From NCBI GenBank assembly GCA_015494385.1, contig WGBJ01000385.1, positions 1-13,605 on the forward strand: a stretch of DNA of 13,605 bases, given 5' to 3'. The notes under the pieces were generated by a model. That model was not told the DNA's origin. It saw only the letters and a program-made list of their open reading frames with translations, and did no database searches. Both the position numbers and the translations under genes were made by a program. Numbering within the stretch: the first letter of the stretch is position 1; every line of letters starts with the position of its first letter. This document shows, piece after piece, positions 5,905 to 13,178 of the stretch. This stretch comes from Marinosulfonomonas sp. Lineage in GTDB: Bacteria; Pseudomonadota; Alphaproteobacteria; Rhodobacterales; Rhodobacteraceae.

Positions 5905-6798
5905 ATGAAGCGTAAAGTAACAAAGGCCATTTTCCCCGTTGCCGGTTTGGGAACAAGGTTTCTGCCAGCCACTAAATCTGTGCCGAAAGAAATCATGACA
6001 CTGGTCGACCGGCCGTTGATCCAATACGCGATTGACGAAGCGCGTGCCGCCGGGATCAAGGAATTCATTTTTGTTACCTCGCGCGGCAAAGGCGCACTTG
6101 AGGATTATTTTGACATCGCCCCGACACTCGAAGCCAGCCTGCGCAAGGCGGGCAAGACCGAGTTGCTTGAAACATTGAAGAACACCAATATGGAAAGCGG
6201 CGCGATTGCCTATATCCGCCAGCACAAGGCCTTGGGGCTGGGTCATGCTGTGTGGTGTGCCCGCCGCCTGATCTCGAACGAGCCTTTTGCCGTTATTCTG
6301 CCGGATGATGTTATTGCCGCCGAAAAGCCCTGTTTGCAGCAAATGGTCGAAGCCTACGAGGAAACCGGCGGCTGTATGGTTGCGGCGATGGAAGTGCCCA
6401 AGGAAAAGGCCTCGGCCTACGGGGTTCTGGACATCAAGGAAGATATGGGGGCCATGGTTGCGGTGAATGGCATGGTCGAAAAACCAAAGGCTGACGAAGC
6501 CCCGTCAAATCTGGCGGTGATAGGCCGGTATATTCTGACCCCGCATGTGCTGCGCAATCTGAACAAGATCAAGCTGGGTGCGGGCGGCGAAGTCCAGTTG
6601 ACCGACGCCATTGCCCGTGAAATTGTGCAGGGGCGCAAAGTATACGGTTACAGGTTCCGCGGGCAGCGGTTTGATTGTGGCTCCAAGGCCGGATTTTTGC
6701 AGGCCACGGTGGCCTTTGGTCTGGCACGCGAAGAACTGCGGGATGAATTCTCGCAGTATTTGACAGAAATGATGTCGCTGCAAAAAGCGGCGCAATAA
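5905..6798 (+). CDS. galU: UTP-glucose-1-phosphate uridylyltransferase
   Basis: A 297-residue cytoplasmic nucleotidyltransferase that makes UDP-glucose from UTP and glucose-1-phosphate. The nucleotide-binding signature 'FPVAGLGTRFLPATKSVPKEI' occupies 10-30 (G14-L-G-T-R18). 'GLGHAVWCARR' (111-121) and 'VILPDDVIA' (130-138, the metal-binding aspartate region) follow. 'GYRFRGQRFDCGSKAGFLQA' (248-267) is the usual GalU C-terminal motif. The length matches the bacterial family. The frame is open back to a TTG at 5872, but family proteins begin with the K-V-x-K-A-I-F-P strand, so I choose the ATG at 5905; its Shine-Dalgarno is weak. galE follows after 18 nt, so galU and galE form an operon. UDP-glucose serves many pathways, so this copy may be housekeeping as well as serving the local glycan cluster. 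Confidence 0.96.
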   Translation: MKRKVTKAIFPVAGLGTRFLPATKSVPKEIMTLVDRPLIQYAIDEARAAGIKEFIFVTSRGKGALEDYFDIAPTLEASLRKAGKTELLETLKNTNMESGAIAYIRQHKALGLGHAVWCARRLISNEPFAVILPDDVIAAEKPCLQQMVEAYEETGGCMVAAMEVPKEKASAYGVLDIKEDMGAMVAVNGMVEKPKADEAPSNLAVIGRYILTPHVLRNLNKIKLGAGGEVQLTDAIAREIVQGRKVYGYRFRGQRFDCGSKAGFLQATVAFGLAREELRDEFSQYLTEMMSLQKAAQ

Positions 6799-6803
6799 GA
6801 CAC

Positions 6804-6810
6804 TGGGCGG
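6804..6810 (+). promoter_or_regulatory. Weak ribosome binding site before the galE TTG start
   Basis: A G-rich TGGGCGG lies 6 nt before the TTG at 6817. No ATG or GTG is in frame near the conserved V-L-V-T-G-G-A-G strand, so TTG is the only workable start. Confidence 0.5.
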
Positions 6811-6816
6811 TGTAAT

Positions 6817-7800
6817 TTGACGCATGTATTGGTCACTGGCGGGGCGGGCTACATCGGCTCGCATGCCTGCAAGGCGTTAAAGGCGACCGGTTATGTGCCT
6901 GTCACGGTGGATAGTCTGGTAACGGGTTGGGTCGATGCGGTGAAATTCGGCCCGTTCGAGCAGGGTGATTTGCTGGACCGTGCCTTTCTGGATCAGGTTT
7001 TCGAGAAATACCAACCGGTTGCCGTGATGCATTTCGCCGCCCTTTCACTGGTGGGCGAAAGCATGGAATTGCCCGGCAAATACTGGCGCAATAACGTGAT
7101 GGGTTCGCTGAACCTGATCGAGGCCACGGCAGCGGCGGGGTGCCGGAATTTTGTGTTCTCGTCTACCTGCGCGACTTATGGCGATCAGGATAACGTGGTG
7201 CTGGACGAGGATTGCGTACAAAAACCGATCAATTCCTATGGCGCGTCGAAACGGGCGATCGAGGATATTCTGGCGAATTTCGGGGAAAGCGACGGGATCA
7301 ACCATGTGATTTTCCGGTATTTCAACGTGGCCGGTGCCGACCCGGATGCCGAAGTGGGCGAATTTCACCGCCCCGAAACCCACCTGATACCGCTGGTGCT
7401 GGACGCGATTGACGGCAAACGTGATGCGCTGACCATTTTCGGCACGGATTACGACACGCCGGATGGCACCTGTGTTCGCGATTACGTCCATGTGTGCGAT
7501 CTGGTGGATGCGCATGTTTTGGGCCTGAAATGGCTGCTTGAGGGTAAAGGCAGCCGCGTGTTCAATCTGGGCACGGGCAGCGGGTTTTCGGTGCGCGAGG
7601 TGGTGGATTCCTGCGGGGTTGTTACCAACCGGCCTGTGCCGATGAACGAAGGGCCGCGTCGGGCCGGGGATGCCGCCAAGCTGGTTTCGGGCAGTGTGCG
7701 GGCGGTGCAGGAACTGGGCTGGACACCGCAACGATCAAACATGGAAACGATGGTGCGCGATGCGTGGCGCTGGCACCAGAACGGGCATTACGAAAAGTAG
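6817..7800 (+). CDS. galE: UDP-glucose 4-epimerase
   Basis: A 327-residue NAD-dependent short-chain dehydrogenase of the extended type, interconverting UDP-glucose and UDP-galactose (some also act on the N-acetyl sugars). The Rossmann motif 'VTGGAGYIGSH' occupies 6-16. 'FSSTCATYG' (114-122) supplies the T117 equivalent of the E. coli catalytic serine. Y141 and K145 in 'SYGASK' form the catalytic Y-x3-K. 'FRYFNVAGADPD' (166-177) and 'CVRDYVHVCDLVDAH' further on are GalE-specific. The start is TTG; the protein then begins exactly at the first beta strand. It follows galU by 18 nt and precedes the first glycosyltransferase by 37 nt. It would supply galactose units to the downstream transferases, which is inference. 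Confidence 0.95.
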   Translation: MTHVLVTGGAGYIGSHACKALKATGYVPVTVDSLVTGWVDAVKFGPFEQGDLLDRAFLDQVFEKYQPVAVMHFAALSLVGESMELPGKYWRNNVMGSLNLIEATAAAGCRNFVFSSTCATYGDQDNVVLDEDCVQKPINSYGASKRAIEDILANFGESDGINHVIFRYFNVAGADPDAEVGEFHRPETHLIPLVLDAIDGKRDALTIFGTDYDTPDGTCVRDYVHVCDLVDAHVLGLKWLLEGKGSRVFNLGTGSGFSVREVVDSCGVVTNRPVPMNEGPRRAGDAAKLVSGSVRAVQELGWTPQRSNMETMVRDAWRWHQNGHYEK

Positions 7801-7837
7801 TTTCTGCGCTAAGGTGGTTTGAAAATACGAAAGCCGG

Positions 7838-8857
7838 ATGCCAATGGGGAAATTGTGGACAGCCTACAAGATGCGCGTAAAAAGGCGCCGTTTTCTGTAT
7901 CGCGCCCTGCGCAAACGCCGCCAGATGGTGAGTGTGGTAAACCGGACGGCACAGATACAGCGTGGCGATATTCTGCTGTTTTCCACAGTGCGCAACGAAC
8001 TGATCCGCCTGCCGCATTTTCTGGAGCATTACCGCAAGCTGGGCGTAAAACATTTCCTGTTTGTGGACAACGACAGCGATGATGGCACCGCACAGTATTT
8101 GCAGGATCAACCGGATGTATCGCTGTGGTCAACCACGCACAGTTACAAACTGTCCCGTTTCGGGGTGGATTGGCTGACGTGGTTGCAGGTCAGGTATGGC
8201 CACGGTCATTGGTGCCTGACTGTCGATGCCGATGAAATACTGGTCTACCCCTATTGCGATGACCGCCAGCTATCGGCTCTGACGGATTGGCTGGACAGCC
8301 AGTCCATTGCCGCCTTTGGCGCGCTGATGCTGGACATGTATCCAAAGGGGCCGCTGGATGCGGAAATCTATCAGCCCGGAACAGACCCGTTTGAAATATT
8401 GCGCTGGTTTGATGCGGGAAACTACCGGTTCCAGATGCAGGACGCCCTGCAAAACCAATGGGTTCAGGGCGGGGTTCGGGAAAGGGTGTTTTTTGCGGAT
8501 CAGCCGGACCGCGCCCCGACCCTGAACAAAATCCCGCTGGTGAAATGGAACCGGCGTTTTGCCTATAACAGTTCCACCCATTCGATATTGCCGCCCCGCC
8601 TGAACCGCGTTTTTGATCTGACCGGAACGGATCTGCCGCGCGGGGTATTGCTGCACAGCAAATTCCTGCATGTGGTGGCCGAAAAAGCCCGCGAGGAAAA
8701 GCAACGGCAGGAACATTTCGCCAATAGCCGGCTTTATGACGATTACTATGACAGGCTTAGCAACAGCCCTGATCTGTGGTGTCGGGATTCAGTTGAATAC
8801 AAAGGCTGGCAACAGCTCGAAACACTAAAGCTGCTTTCAAAAGGGCGCTGGATATAA
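7838..8857 (+). CDS. Family-2-type glycosyltransferase, copy A
   Basis: A 339-residue cytoplasmic transferase of the Glyco_tranf_2_4 type (GT2/GT92-like). The first 30 residues are highly basic (K/R-rich), a possible membrane-surface or acceptor contact. 'ILLFSTVRNELIRLPHFLEHYRKLGVKHFLFVDNDSDDGT' spans 45-84, giving the sugar-nucleotide-binding 'VDNDSDDG' (76-83). 'WCLTVDADEIL' (125-135) provides the metal-binding D-x-D-E. The donor is probably a UDP-sugar, given galU and galE immediately upstream, but this is inference. ATGs at 7838 and 7844 are both possible, with no strong Shine-Dalgarno; alignment to copy B does not decide between them. It is a clear paralogue of copy B downstream, with more than half of residues identical by eye over almost the whole length. 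Confidence 0.85.
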   Translation: MPMGKLWTAYKMRVKRRRFLYRALRKRRQMVSVVNRTAQIQRGDILLFSTVRNELIRLPHFLEHYRKLGVKHFLFVDNDSDDGTAQYLQDQPDVSLWSTTHSYKLSRFGVDWLTWLQVRYGHGHWCLTVDADEILVYPYCDDRQLSALTDWLDSQSIAAFGALMLDMYPKGPLDAEIYQPGTDPFEILRWFDAGNYRFQMQDALQNQWVQGGVRERVFFADQPDRAPTLNKIPLVKWNRRFAYNSSTHSILPPRLNRVFDLTGTDLPRGVLLHSKFLHVVAEKAREEKQRQEHFANSRLYDDYYDRLSNSPDLWCRDSVEYKGWQQLETLKLLSKGRWI

Positions 8858-8926
8858 CGCTTGTTGCATTTCCCCTGTTTACGCTGGGGCCGCTGTCCGG
8901 TATTTTTCAACATATAGTTATAAAGA

Positions 8927-8956
8927 TGCCTTTATTCTGAATTATGGTAAAAGGCA
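8927..8956. repeat. Inverted repeat in the spacer (arms TGCCTTT / AAAGGCA)
   Basis: Perfect 7-bp arms (8927-8933, 8950-8956) flank a 16-nt AT-rich loop. They could be a regulator site or an RNA stem. No U run follows, so it is not a good terminator. Confidence 0.45.
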
Positions 8957-8970
8957 CAAAATGGGCAGGT

Positions 8971-8996
8971 ATAACCTTGAGTATCACAAGGGTTAT
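8971..8996. repeat. Inverted repeat in the spacer (ATAACC-TTG / CAA-G-GGTTAT)
   Basis: Nine paired bases with a single bulged G (8990) surround a 7-nt loop. It lies about 40 bases before the TTG start of copy B, where an operator or leader hairpin might act. Confidence 0.45.
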
Positions 8997-9017
8997 CCCT
9001 AACGGGCGTTCTGAAGG

Positions 9018-9023
9018 TAAGGA
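9018..9023 (+). promoter_or_regulatory. Probable ribosome binding site for the TTG start of copy B
   Basis: TAAGGA ends 12 nt before the TTG at 9036, somewhat far. A second short CAGG abuts the TTG. No in-frame ATG exists near the conserved N-terminus, so translation is expected to be modest. Confidence 0.4.
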
Positions 9024-9035
9024 ATAGTTGGCAGG

Positions 9036-10046
9036 TTGAGTATACTTGATTCATATCGGCGACGGGTCGAACGGCAAAGATTGCGCGTCCGTGCGTTTCG
9101 CAAACGACGGGAGCTGACAGAGGTTTCCAACCGGACGAAGCAGATTCAACCCTCAGATATTATTGTATTTTCCACCATCCGGAATGAACTGGTACGCCTG
9201 CCGTATTTCCTGAAGTACCACCGCGATATGGGGGTGAACCATTTTGTTTTTGTCGACAACGACAGCGATGACGGTTCGCGCGAATATATCGCCGAACAAC
9301 CGGATGCTTCGATCTGGAAAACCGAACACAGCTATAAAACCGCGCGCTTCGGAACCGATTGGCTGAACTGGCTTTTGTCAAAATACGGGCATGGCCATTG
9401 GACGCTGACCGTGGATGTTGACGAATTTCTGGTGTTCCCGTTTAGTGATACCAGGCCGCTGCGGGCGTTGACGGACTGGCTGGATGCGTCCTCGATCCCG
9501 TCATTCAGTGCGATGTTGCTGGATATGTATCCCAAAGGACGCATTGATGCGGTGCCTTACGAGGAAGGGCAGGACCCCTTCGAGATTGCTGCGTGGTTTG
9601 ATAGCGGGAACTATACGATTTCCAAAAATGACCGCTATGCGAACCTTTGGATTCAGGGGGGGCCGCGGGCGCGGACGTTCTTTACCCAGAACCCCGAACG
9701 TGCACCGGCAATGAACAAGATACCGCTGGTCAAATGGGACCGGCATTACACCTATGTCAGCTCGACCCATATGTTGCTGCCGCGTGTCCTGAACAAGGTT
9801 TATGATGCCGGCGGCGGGGAAAAGGCGTCGGGTTGTCTGTTGCACGCCAAGTTTCTGGACACATTCGGGGCCAAAGCCAAAGAGGAACTGGAGCGTGGCC
9901 AGCATTACGCCAACAGCCATGAATACAAGGCCTACCACGATGCGATGAAGGAAAACCCCGATCTGTGGTGCAAATGGAGCGAGAAATACATCAACTGGCG
10001 GCAGCTTGAAATTCTGGGGCTGATGTCCAAGGGGAACTGGGCATGA
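9036..10046 (+). CDS. Family-2-type glycosyltransferase, copy B
   Basis: A 336-residue paralogue of the preceding transferase. It has the same order of parts: a basic N-terminus (8-25), 'IIVFSTIRNELVRLPYFLKY' (42-61), 'VDNDSDDG' (73-80), 'WTLTVDVDEFLVFPF' (122-136) with the D-x-D-E at 127-130, and the conserved ends 'KIPLVKW' and 'LMSKGNWA'. Tandem duplication and divergence is the simplest origin. The two copies might add different sugars or use different acceptors. The start is TTG at 9036, aligned with the N-terminus of copy A. The stop overlaps the start of the next gene (ATGA at 10043-10046), so copy B and the GT14 gene are translationally coupled, whereas copy A lies 178 bp away. Confidence 0.85.
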   Translation: MSILDSYRRRVERQRLRVRAFRKRRELTEVSNRTKQIQPSDIIVFSTIRNELVRLPYFLKYHRDMGVNHFVFVDNDSDDGSREYIAEQPDASIWKTEHSYKTARFGTDWLNWLLSKYGHGHWTLTVDVDEFLVFPFSDTRPLRALTDWLDASSIPSFSAMLLDMYPKGRIDAVPYEEGQDPFEIAAWFDSGNYTISKNDRYANLWIQGGPRARTFFTQNPERAPAMNKIPLVKWDRHYTYVSSTHMLLPRVLNKVYDAGGGEKASGCLLHAKFLDTFGAKAKEELERGQHYANSHEYKAYHDAMKENPDLWCKWSEKYINWRQLEILGLMSKGNWA

Positions 10047-11755
10047 GCGATACAGGCACAGTCGGTGTTGTGATGCTGGTGCACGAGGCGCTGGACAGGG
10101 CCGCACAGGTTGCCCGCCACTGGGCCACAAGCGGTTGTCCGGTGGTGGTGCATGTGGATTTGCAGGTCAGCAACGAGGATTTTGCAAGTTTTGCCAAAGA
10201 GCTTTCGGATTTGCCCAATCTGGTATTTTCCCGCCGCCATCAATGTGAATGGGGCGCATGGTCATTGGTGCAGGCCTCGCAGACCGCTGCCGAAATGATG
10301 CTTAAAACCTATCCCGGTGTGCGTCATATCTATCTGGCGTCGGGGTCTTGTCTGCCGCTGCGCCCTGTGCAGGAGCTGGTGGACTATCTGGATGAACGCC
10401 CGCGCACGGATTTCATTGAATCCACCACCACGCAGGATGTTCCCTGGACAACGGGCGGGTTGAACGCCGAACGGTTTACCCTGCGGTTCCCGTTTTCCTG
10501 GAAGTACCATCGGCGGCTGTTCGATGGGTTTGTGCGATTGCAGCGCCGCTTTGGCTATAAACGGAAGATACCCGAAGGGCTGGTGCCGCATCTGGGATCG
10601 CAGTGGTGGTGTCTGACACGCCAAACGCTCTCGGCTATTCTGGAAGATCCCAAACGCAATACCTATGAAAGCTATTTCAAATGGGTCTGGATACCGGATG
10701 AATCCTATTACCAGACACTGGTGCGCCTGTATTCGACCAATATCGAGAGCCGCTCGCTGACCCTTGCGAAATTCGATTATCAGGGCAAACCGCACACCTT
10801 TTACAATGATCATCTGCAATTGTTGCGCCGCTCGGATTGCTTTGTTGCCCGCAAGATATGGCCCCATGCCGACCGTTTGTATCAGGCTTTTCTGAACACG
10901 GATGCCGGTGATCTGAAACATACCGAGCCAAACCCCGGCAAGATTGATCGCGTGTTTGCCAAGGCGGTTGAGCGGCGAACCCTTGGTCGGGCGGGGCTAT
11001 ATATGCAAAGCCGCTATCCGGTCGAAGGGCGGGAAAACGGGCTGACGGCCTCGGGTTATTCGGTGTTGCAGGGGTTTGACGAATTGCTGGTGGATTTCGC
11101 GCCATGGCTTGAGAAAAACGCGGGCGTCAAGGTGCATGGCCACCTGTTCGCCCCCGAAAGGGTCGAGTTTTCCGATGGGGGGCAGGTGTATAGTGGCGGG
11201 GTGTCGGATTCGGCGATGGTGCGGGATTATAACCCGAAATCCTTTCTGACAAACCTGATCTGGAACGCCCGCGGTGAACACCAGTGTTTCCAATATGGCC
11301 CGAACGATACGCAGGCCTTGAACTGGTTTATGGCCAAGGACCCGAATGCGCATATTTATATTATCACAGGTGCATGGGTTGTTCCGTTGTTCCATTCCAA
11401 CCTGAATTTCAGTGAAATCCGCAAGGAAGCAGCCCGTTTGCAGCGGATCGAAAGCGCCCAGTTGAACGTGCTGCGTTCGCCCTATGTCAAGGCGCGGGTG
11501 CAAACTATGAATATGGCCAAGTTCGTTGAATCCCCCATGGAAGTGTTGCAAACCGTTCTGGATGCAATCGCGCCGCGAAACATGCGCGCCTTGTCCGAGG
11601 TCCCGACGCTGGTTGATCTGACGGGGTTCGGGAAATTCTTGCAAAACCTGAAAAATCAGGGGATGCACCCGTATTTGATGGGGGATTTCCCGACTGACGT
11701 TCTGGGCACCCAGAAAACACCAAAACAGCGCAAGCCGTATCTGGTAAGAAAGTAA
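10043..11755 (+). CDS. GT14 (Branch/core-2-like) glycosyltransferase with long C-terminal extension
   Basis: A 570-residue protein. Residues about 6-260 form a Branch-family domain as in beta-1,6-N-acetylglucosaminyltransferases and peptide O-xylosyltransferases. The marks are 'VVVHVDL' (34-40), 'CEWGAWSLV' (68-76), 'IYLASGSCLPLRP' (96-108), 'PHLGSQWWCLTR' (182-193) and 'IPDESYYQTLV' (217-227), with E220 as the probable catalytic base. The eukaryotic 'SGxD-P' aspartate is Cys103 here; I recall that variant in bacterial homologues. Residues about 310-570 form a second region without a motif I recognise; Rhodobacterales Branch proteins often carry such a domain (DUF5927/DUF5928 type, from memory). 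The gene overlaps copy B by 4 nt (ATGA), and the sulfotransferase follows after 6 nt. It probably adds a xylose or GlcNAc branch, which is inference. Confidence 0.82.
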   Translation: MSDTGTVGVVMLVHEALDRAAQVARHWATSGCPVVVHVDLQVSNEDFASFAKELSDLPNLVFSRRHQCEWGAWSLVQASQTAAEMMLKTYPGVRHIYLASGSCLPLRPVQELVDYLDERPRTDFIESTTTQDVPWTTGGLNAERFTLRFPFSWKYHRRLFDGFVRLQRRFGYKRKIPEGLVPHLGSQWWCLTRQTLSAILEDPKRNTYESYFKWVWIPDESYYQTLVRLYSTNIESRSLTLAKFDYQGKPHTFYNDHLQLLRRSDCFVARKIWPHADRLYQAFLNTDAGDLKHTEPNPGKIDRVFAKAVERRTLGRAGLYMQSRYPVEGRENGLTASGYSVLQGFDELLVDFAPWLEKNAGVKVHGHLFAPERVEFSDGGQVYSGGVSDSAMVRDYNPKSFLTNLIWNARGEHQCFQYGPNDTQALNWFMAKDPNAHIYIITGAWVVPLFHSNLNFSEIRKEAARLQRIESAQLNVLRSPYVKARVQTMNMAKFVESPMEVLQTVLDAIAPRNMRALSEVPTLVDLTGFGKFLQNLKNQGMHPYLMGDFPTDVLGTQKTPKQRKPYLVRK

Positions 11756-11761
11756 TCCCCG

Positions 11762-13177
11762 ATGTCTGATAAATTCGATTATTTCGTGATGCTTGCGGAA
11801 AAGCGGACAGGTTCCAACTTTCTGTGCGCGAACCTGAACCAGTTCAAAGGCATTACCGCCCATGGCGAGGCCTTTAACCCCTATTTCATCGGCGATACCA
11901 ACCGTGAAAAGCTGCATGGAATGACGCTGGAAATGCGGGAAAAGGATCCGGTTGAATTGCTGGAGCGGATGAAGGCCGATTCGAAAAACCTGGTTGGGTT
12001 CCGGTTCTTTTCCACCCATGACCCGCGGGCCTTGGCGCATTTTCTGCCGGATGAACGCTGCGGTAAAATCATCCTGACACGCAATCCGCTGGAAAGTTAT
12101 GTTTCCGAGCTGATTGCATGGTCCACCAACCAGTGGAAACTGGGGCGCGGCGACAAGCGCAAGTCGGCCAAGGTGACATTCAAACTGGACGAATTCCGCA
12201 AACATGTGGCGGAATACCAAGCGTTTCAGGTGAAGATACTGCACGAGCTGCAATGCAGCGGCCAGACGGCGTTTTACCTGTCCTACGAGGATGTGCAGGA
12301 CGTTGACGTGCTGAACGGGTTGGCGCGGTTTTTGGGTGTGGACAGCCAGATCGAGGCGCTATCGACCAATCTGCGGCGGCAAAACCCCGGCACCTTGCGC
12401 GACAAGGTGGTGAACTATGAGCAGATGGTCGAGGATCTGCAAAAGATGGATCCGTTCGACCTGACCCGCACCCCGAATTTCGAGCCGCGCCGTGGCCCTG
12501 TCGTGCCAAGCTATGTCGCGGCGGCCAATGCGCCGTTGATGTATCTGCCGATCAAGGGCGGACCCGAAGCGCAGGTTCGGGAATGGCTGAAAGGGATCGG
12601 CGGCGGTGATCTGCTGGGCGGGTTCAATCAGAAAACCCTGCGGCAATGGAAACGCAAACACAGCGGGCATCGCAGCTTTACCGTGATCCGCCATCCCGTT
12701 GTGCGGGTACACGCCGCTTTTTGCGAGCATATCCTTGAAACCGGCCCCGAAGGTTTCCCTGAAATCCGCGCAGCCCTGTTGCGCGATTATGATCTGTTGA
12801 TCCCCGAAGACGGGGTAGATGAAACATATACCGCCAAGGAGCACCGCAAGGCGTTTCTGGTGTTCCTTAAGTTTTTGAAGAAAAACCTGACCATGCAGAC
12901 CAGTGCGCGGGTTGACCCCTCATGGGCTAGCCAGTCGCAGGCATTGCAGGGGTTCGGGCAATTTGCCCTGCCCGATATGGTTCTGCGCGAAGACCAACTG
13001 GAGCAGGGGCTGGAACAACTGGCCGCACAGGTGGGCCTTGCACCACACCCGTTGCCCGATATGCCCGACAGCCACCCCTTCCGTCTGGAAGAGATTTACG
13101 ATGCCGAAATCGAGGCGGCAACGCGGGATGCCTACCAACGGGATTACATGATGTTCGGGTACAAGGCGCTAAAGTAG
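11762..13177 (+). CDS. Two-domain sulfotransferase (PAPS-dependent, Stf0-like N-half)
   Basis: A 471-residue protein made of two sulfotransferase-like halves. The N-half has a complete PAPS site: 'EKRTGSNFL' (13-21) as the 5'-phosphosulfate loop and 'ILTRNPLESYVS' (104-115) as the 3'-phosphate site with R107 and S115. 'HGEAF' (34-38) resembles Stf0-type enzymes. The C-half (about 255-471) retains a 3'-phosphate-like motif, 'FTVIRHPVVRVHAAF' (306-320), as in Sulfotransfer_2 proteins, and ends in 'YQRDYMMFGY'. At the expected 5' loop it has only 'PLMYLPIKGGPEAQVREWL' (258-276), lacking the usual K-x-x-x-[ST]-[ST]. That half may be inactive or may bind acceptor. It would transfer sulfate from PAPS to a hydroxyl, probably on the glycan made by the upstream transferases. 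It starts 6 nt after the GT14 gene, with AAGAAAG upstream. Its stop lies 1 nt from the end of ptsN. Confidence 0.82.
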   Translation: MSDKFDYFVMLAEKRTGSNFLCANLNQFKGITAHGEAFNPYFIGDTNREKLHGMTLEMREKDPVELLERMKADSKNLVGFRFFSTHDPRALAHFLPDERCGKIILTRNPLESYVSELIAWSTNQWKLGRGDKRKSAKVTFKLDEFRKHVAEYQAFQVKILHELQCSGQTAFYLSYEDVQDVDVLNGLARFLGVDSQIEALSTNLRRQNPGTLRDKVVNYEQMVEDLQKMDPFDLTRTPNFEPRRGPVVPSYVAAANAPLMYLPIKGGPEAQVREWLKGIGGGDLLGGFNQKTLRQWKRKHSGHRSFTVIRHPVVRVHAAFCEHILETGPEGFPEIRAALLRDYDLLIPEDGVDETYTAKEHRKAFLVFLKFLKKNLTMQTSARVDPSWASQSQALQGFGQFALPDMVLREDQLEQGLEQLAAQVGLAPHPLPDMPDSHPFRLEEIYDAEIEAATRDAYQRDYMMFGYKALK

Positions 13178-13178
13178 C

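Larger units (their letters stand above)
8858..9035. promoter_or_regulatory. AT-rich spacer between the two paralogous transferases
   Basis: This 178-bp gap interrupts an otherwise compact gene run. Its centre is AT-rich (CATATAGTTATAAAG near 8911-8925) and holds two imperfect inverted repeats, at 8927-8956 and 8971-8996. A separate promoter for copy B and the genes after it is plausible, but I cannot define -35 and -10 boxes with confidence. Confidence 0.4.

Noticed and set aside
7819..8082. Small plus-strand frame with AAGGTGG just before a TTG
   Set aside because: It overlaps the start of transferase copy A in another frame. The translation is proline- and arginine-rich shadow sequence, and the Shine-Dalgarno spacing is too short.
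10997..12253. Minus-strand open frame of 418 codons across the GT14/sulfotransferase junction
   Set aside because: It lies opposite two genes with clear family motifs, has no recognisable domain, and looks like a codon-bias shadow.
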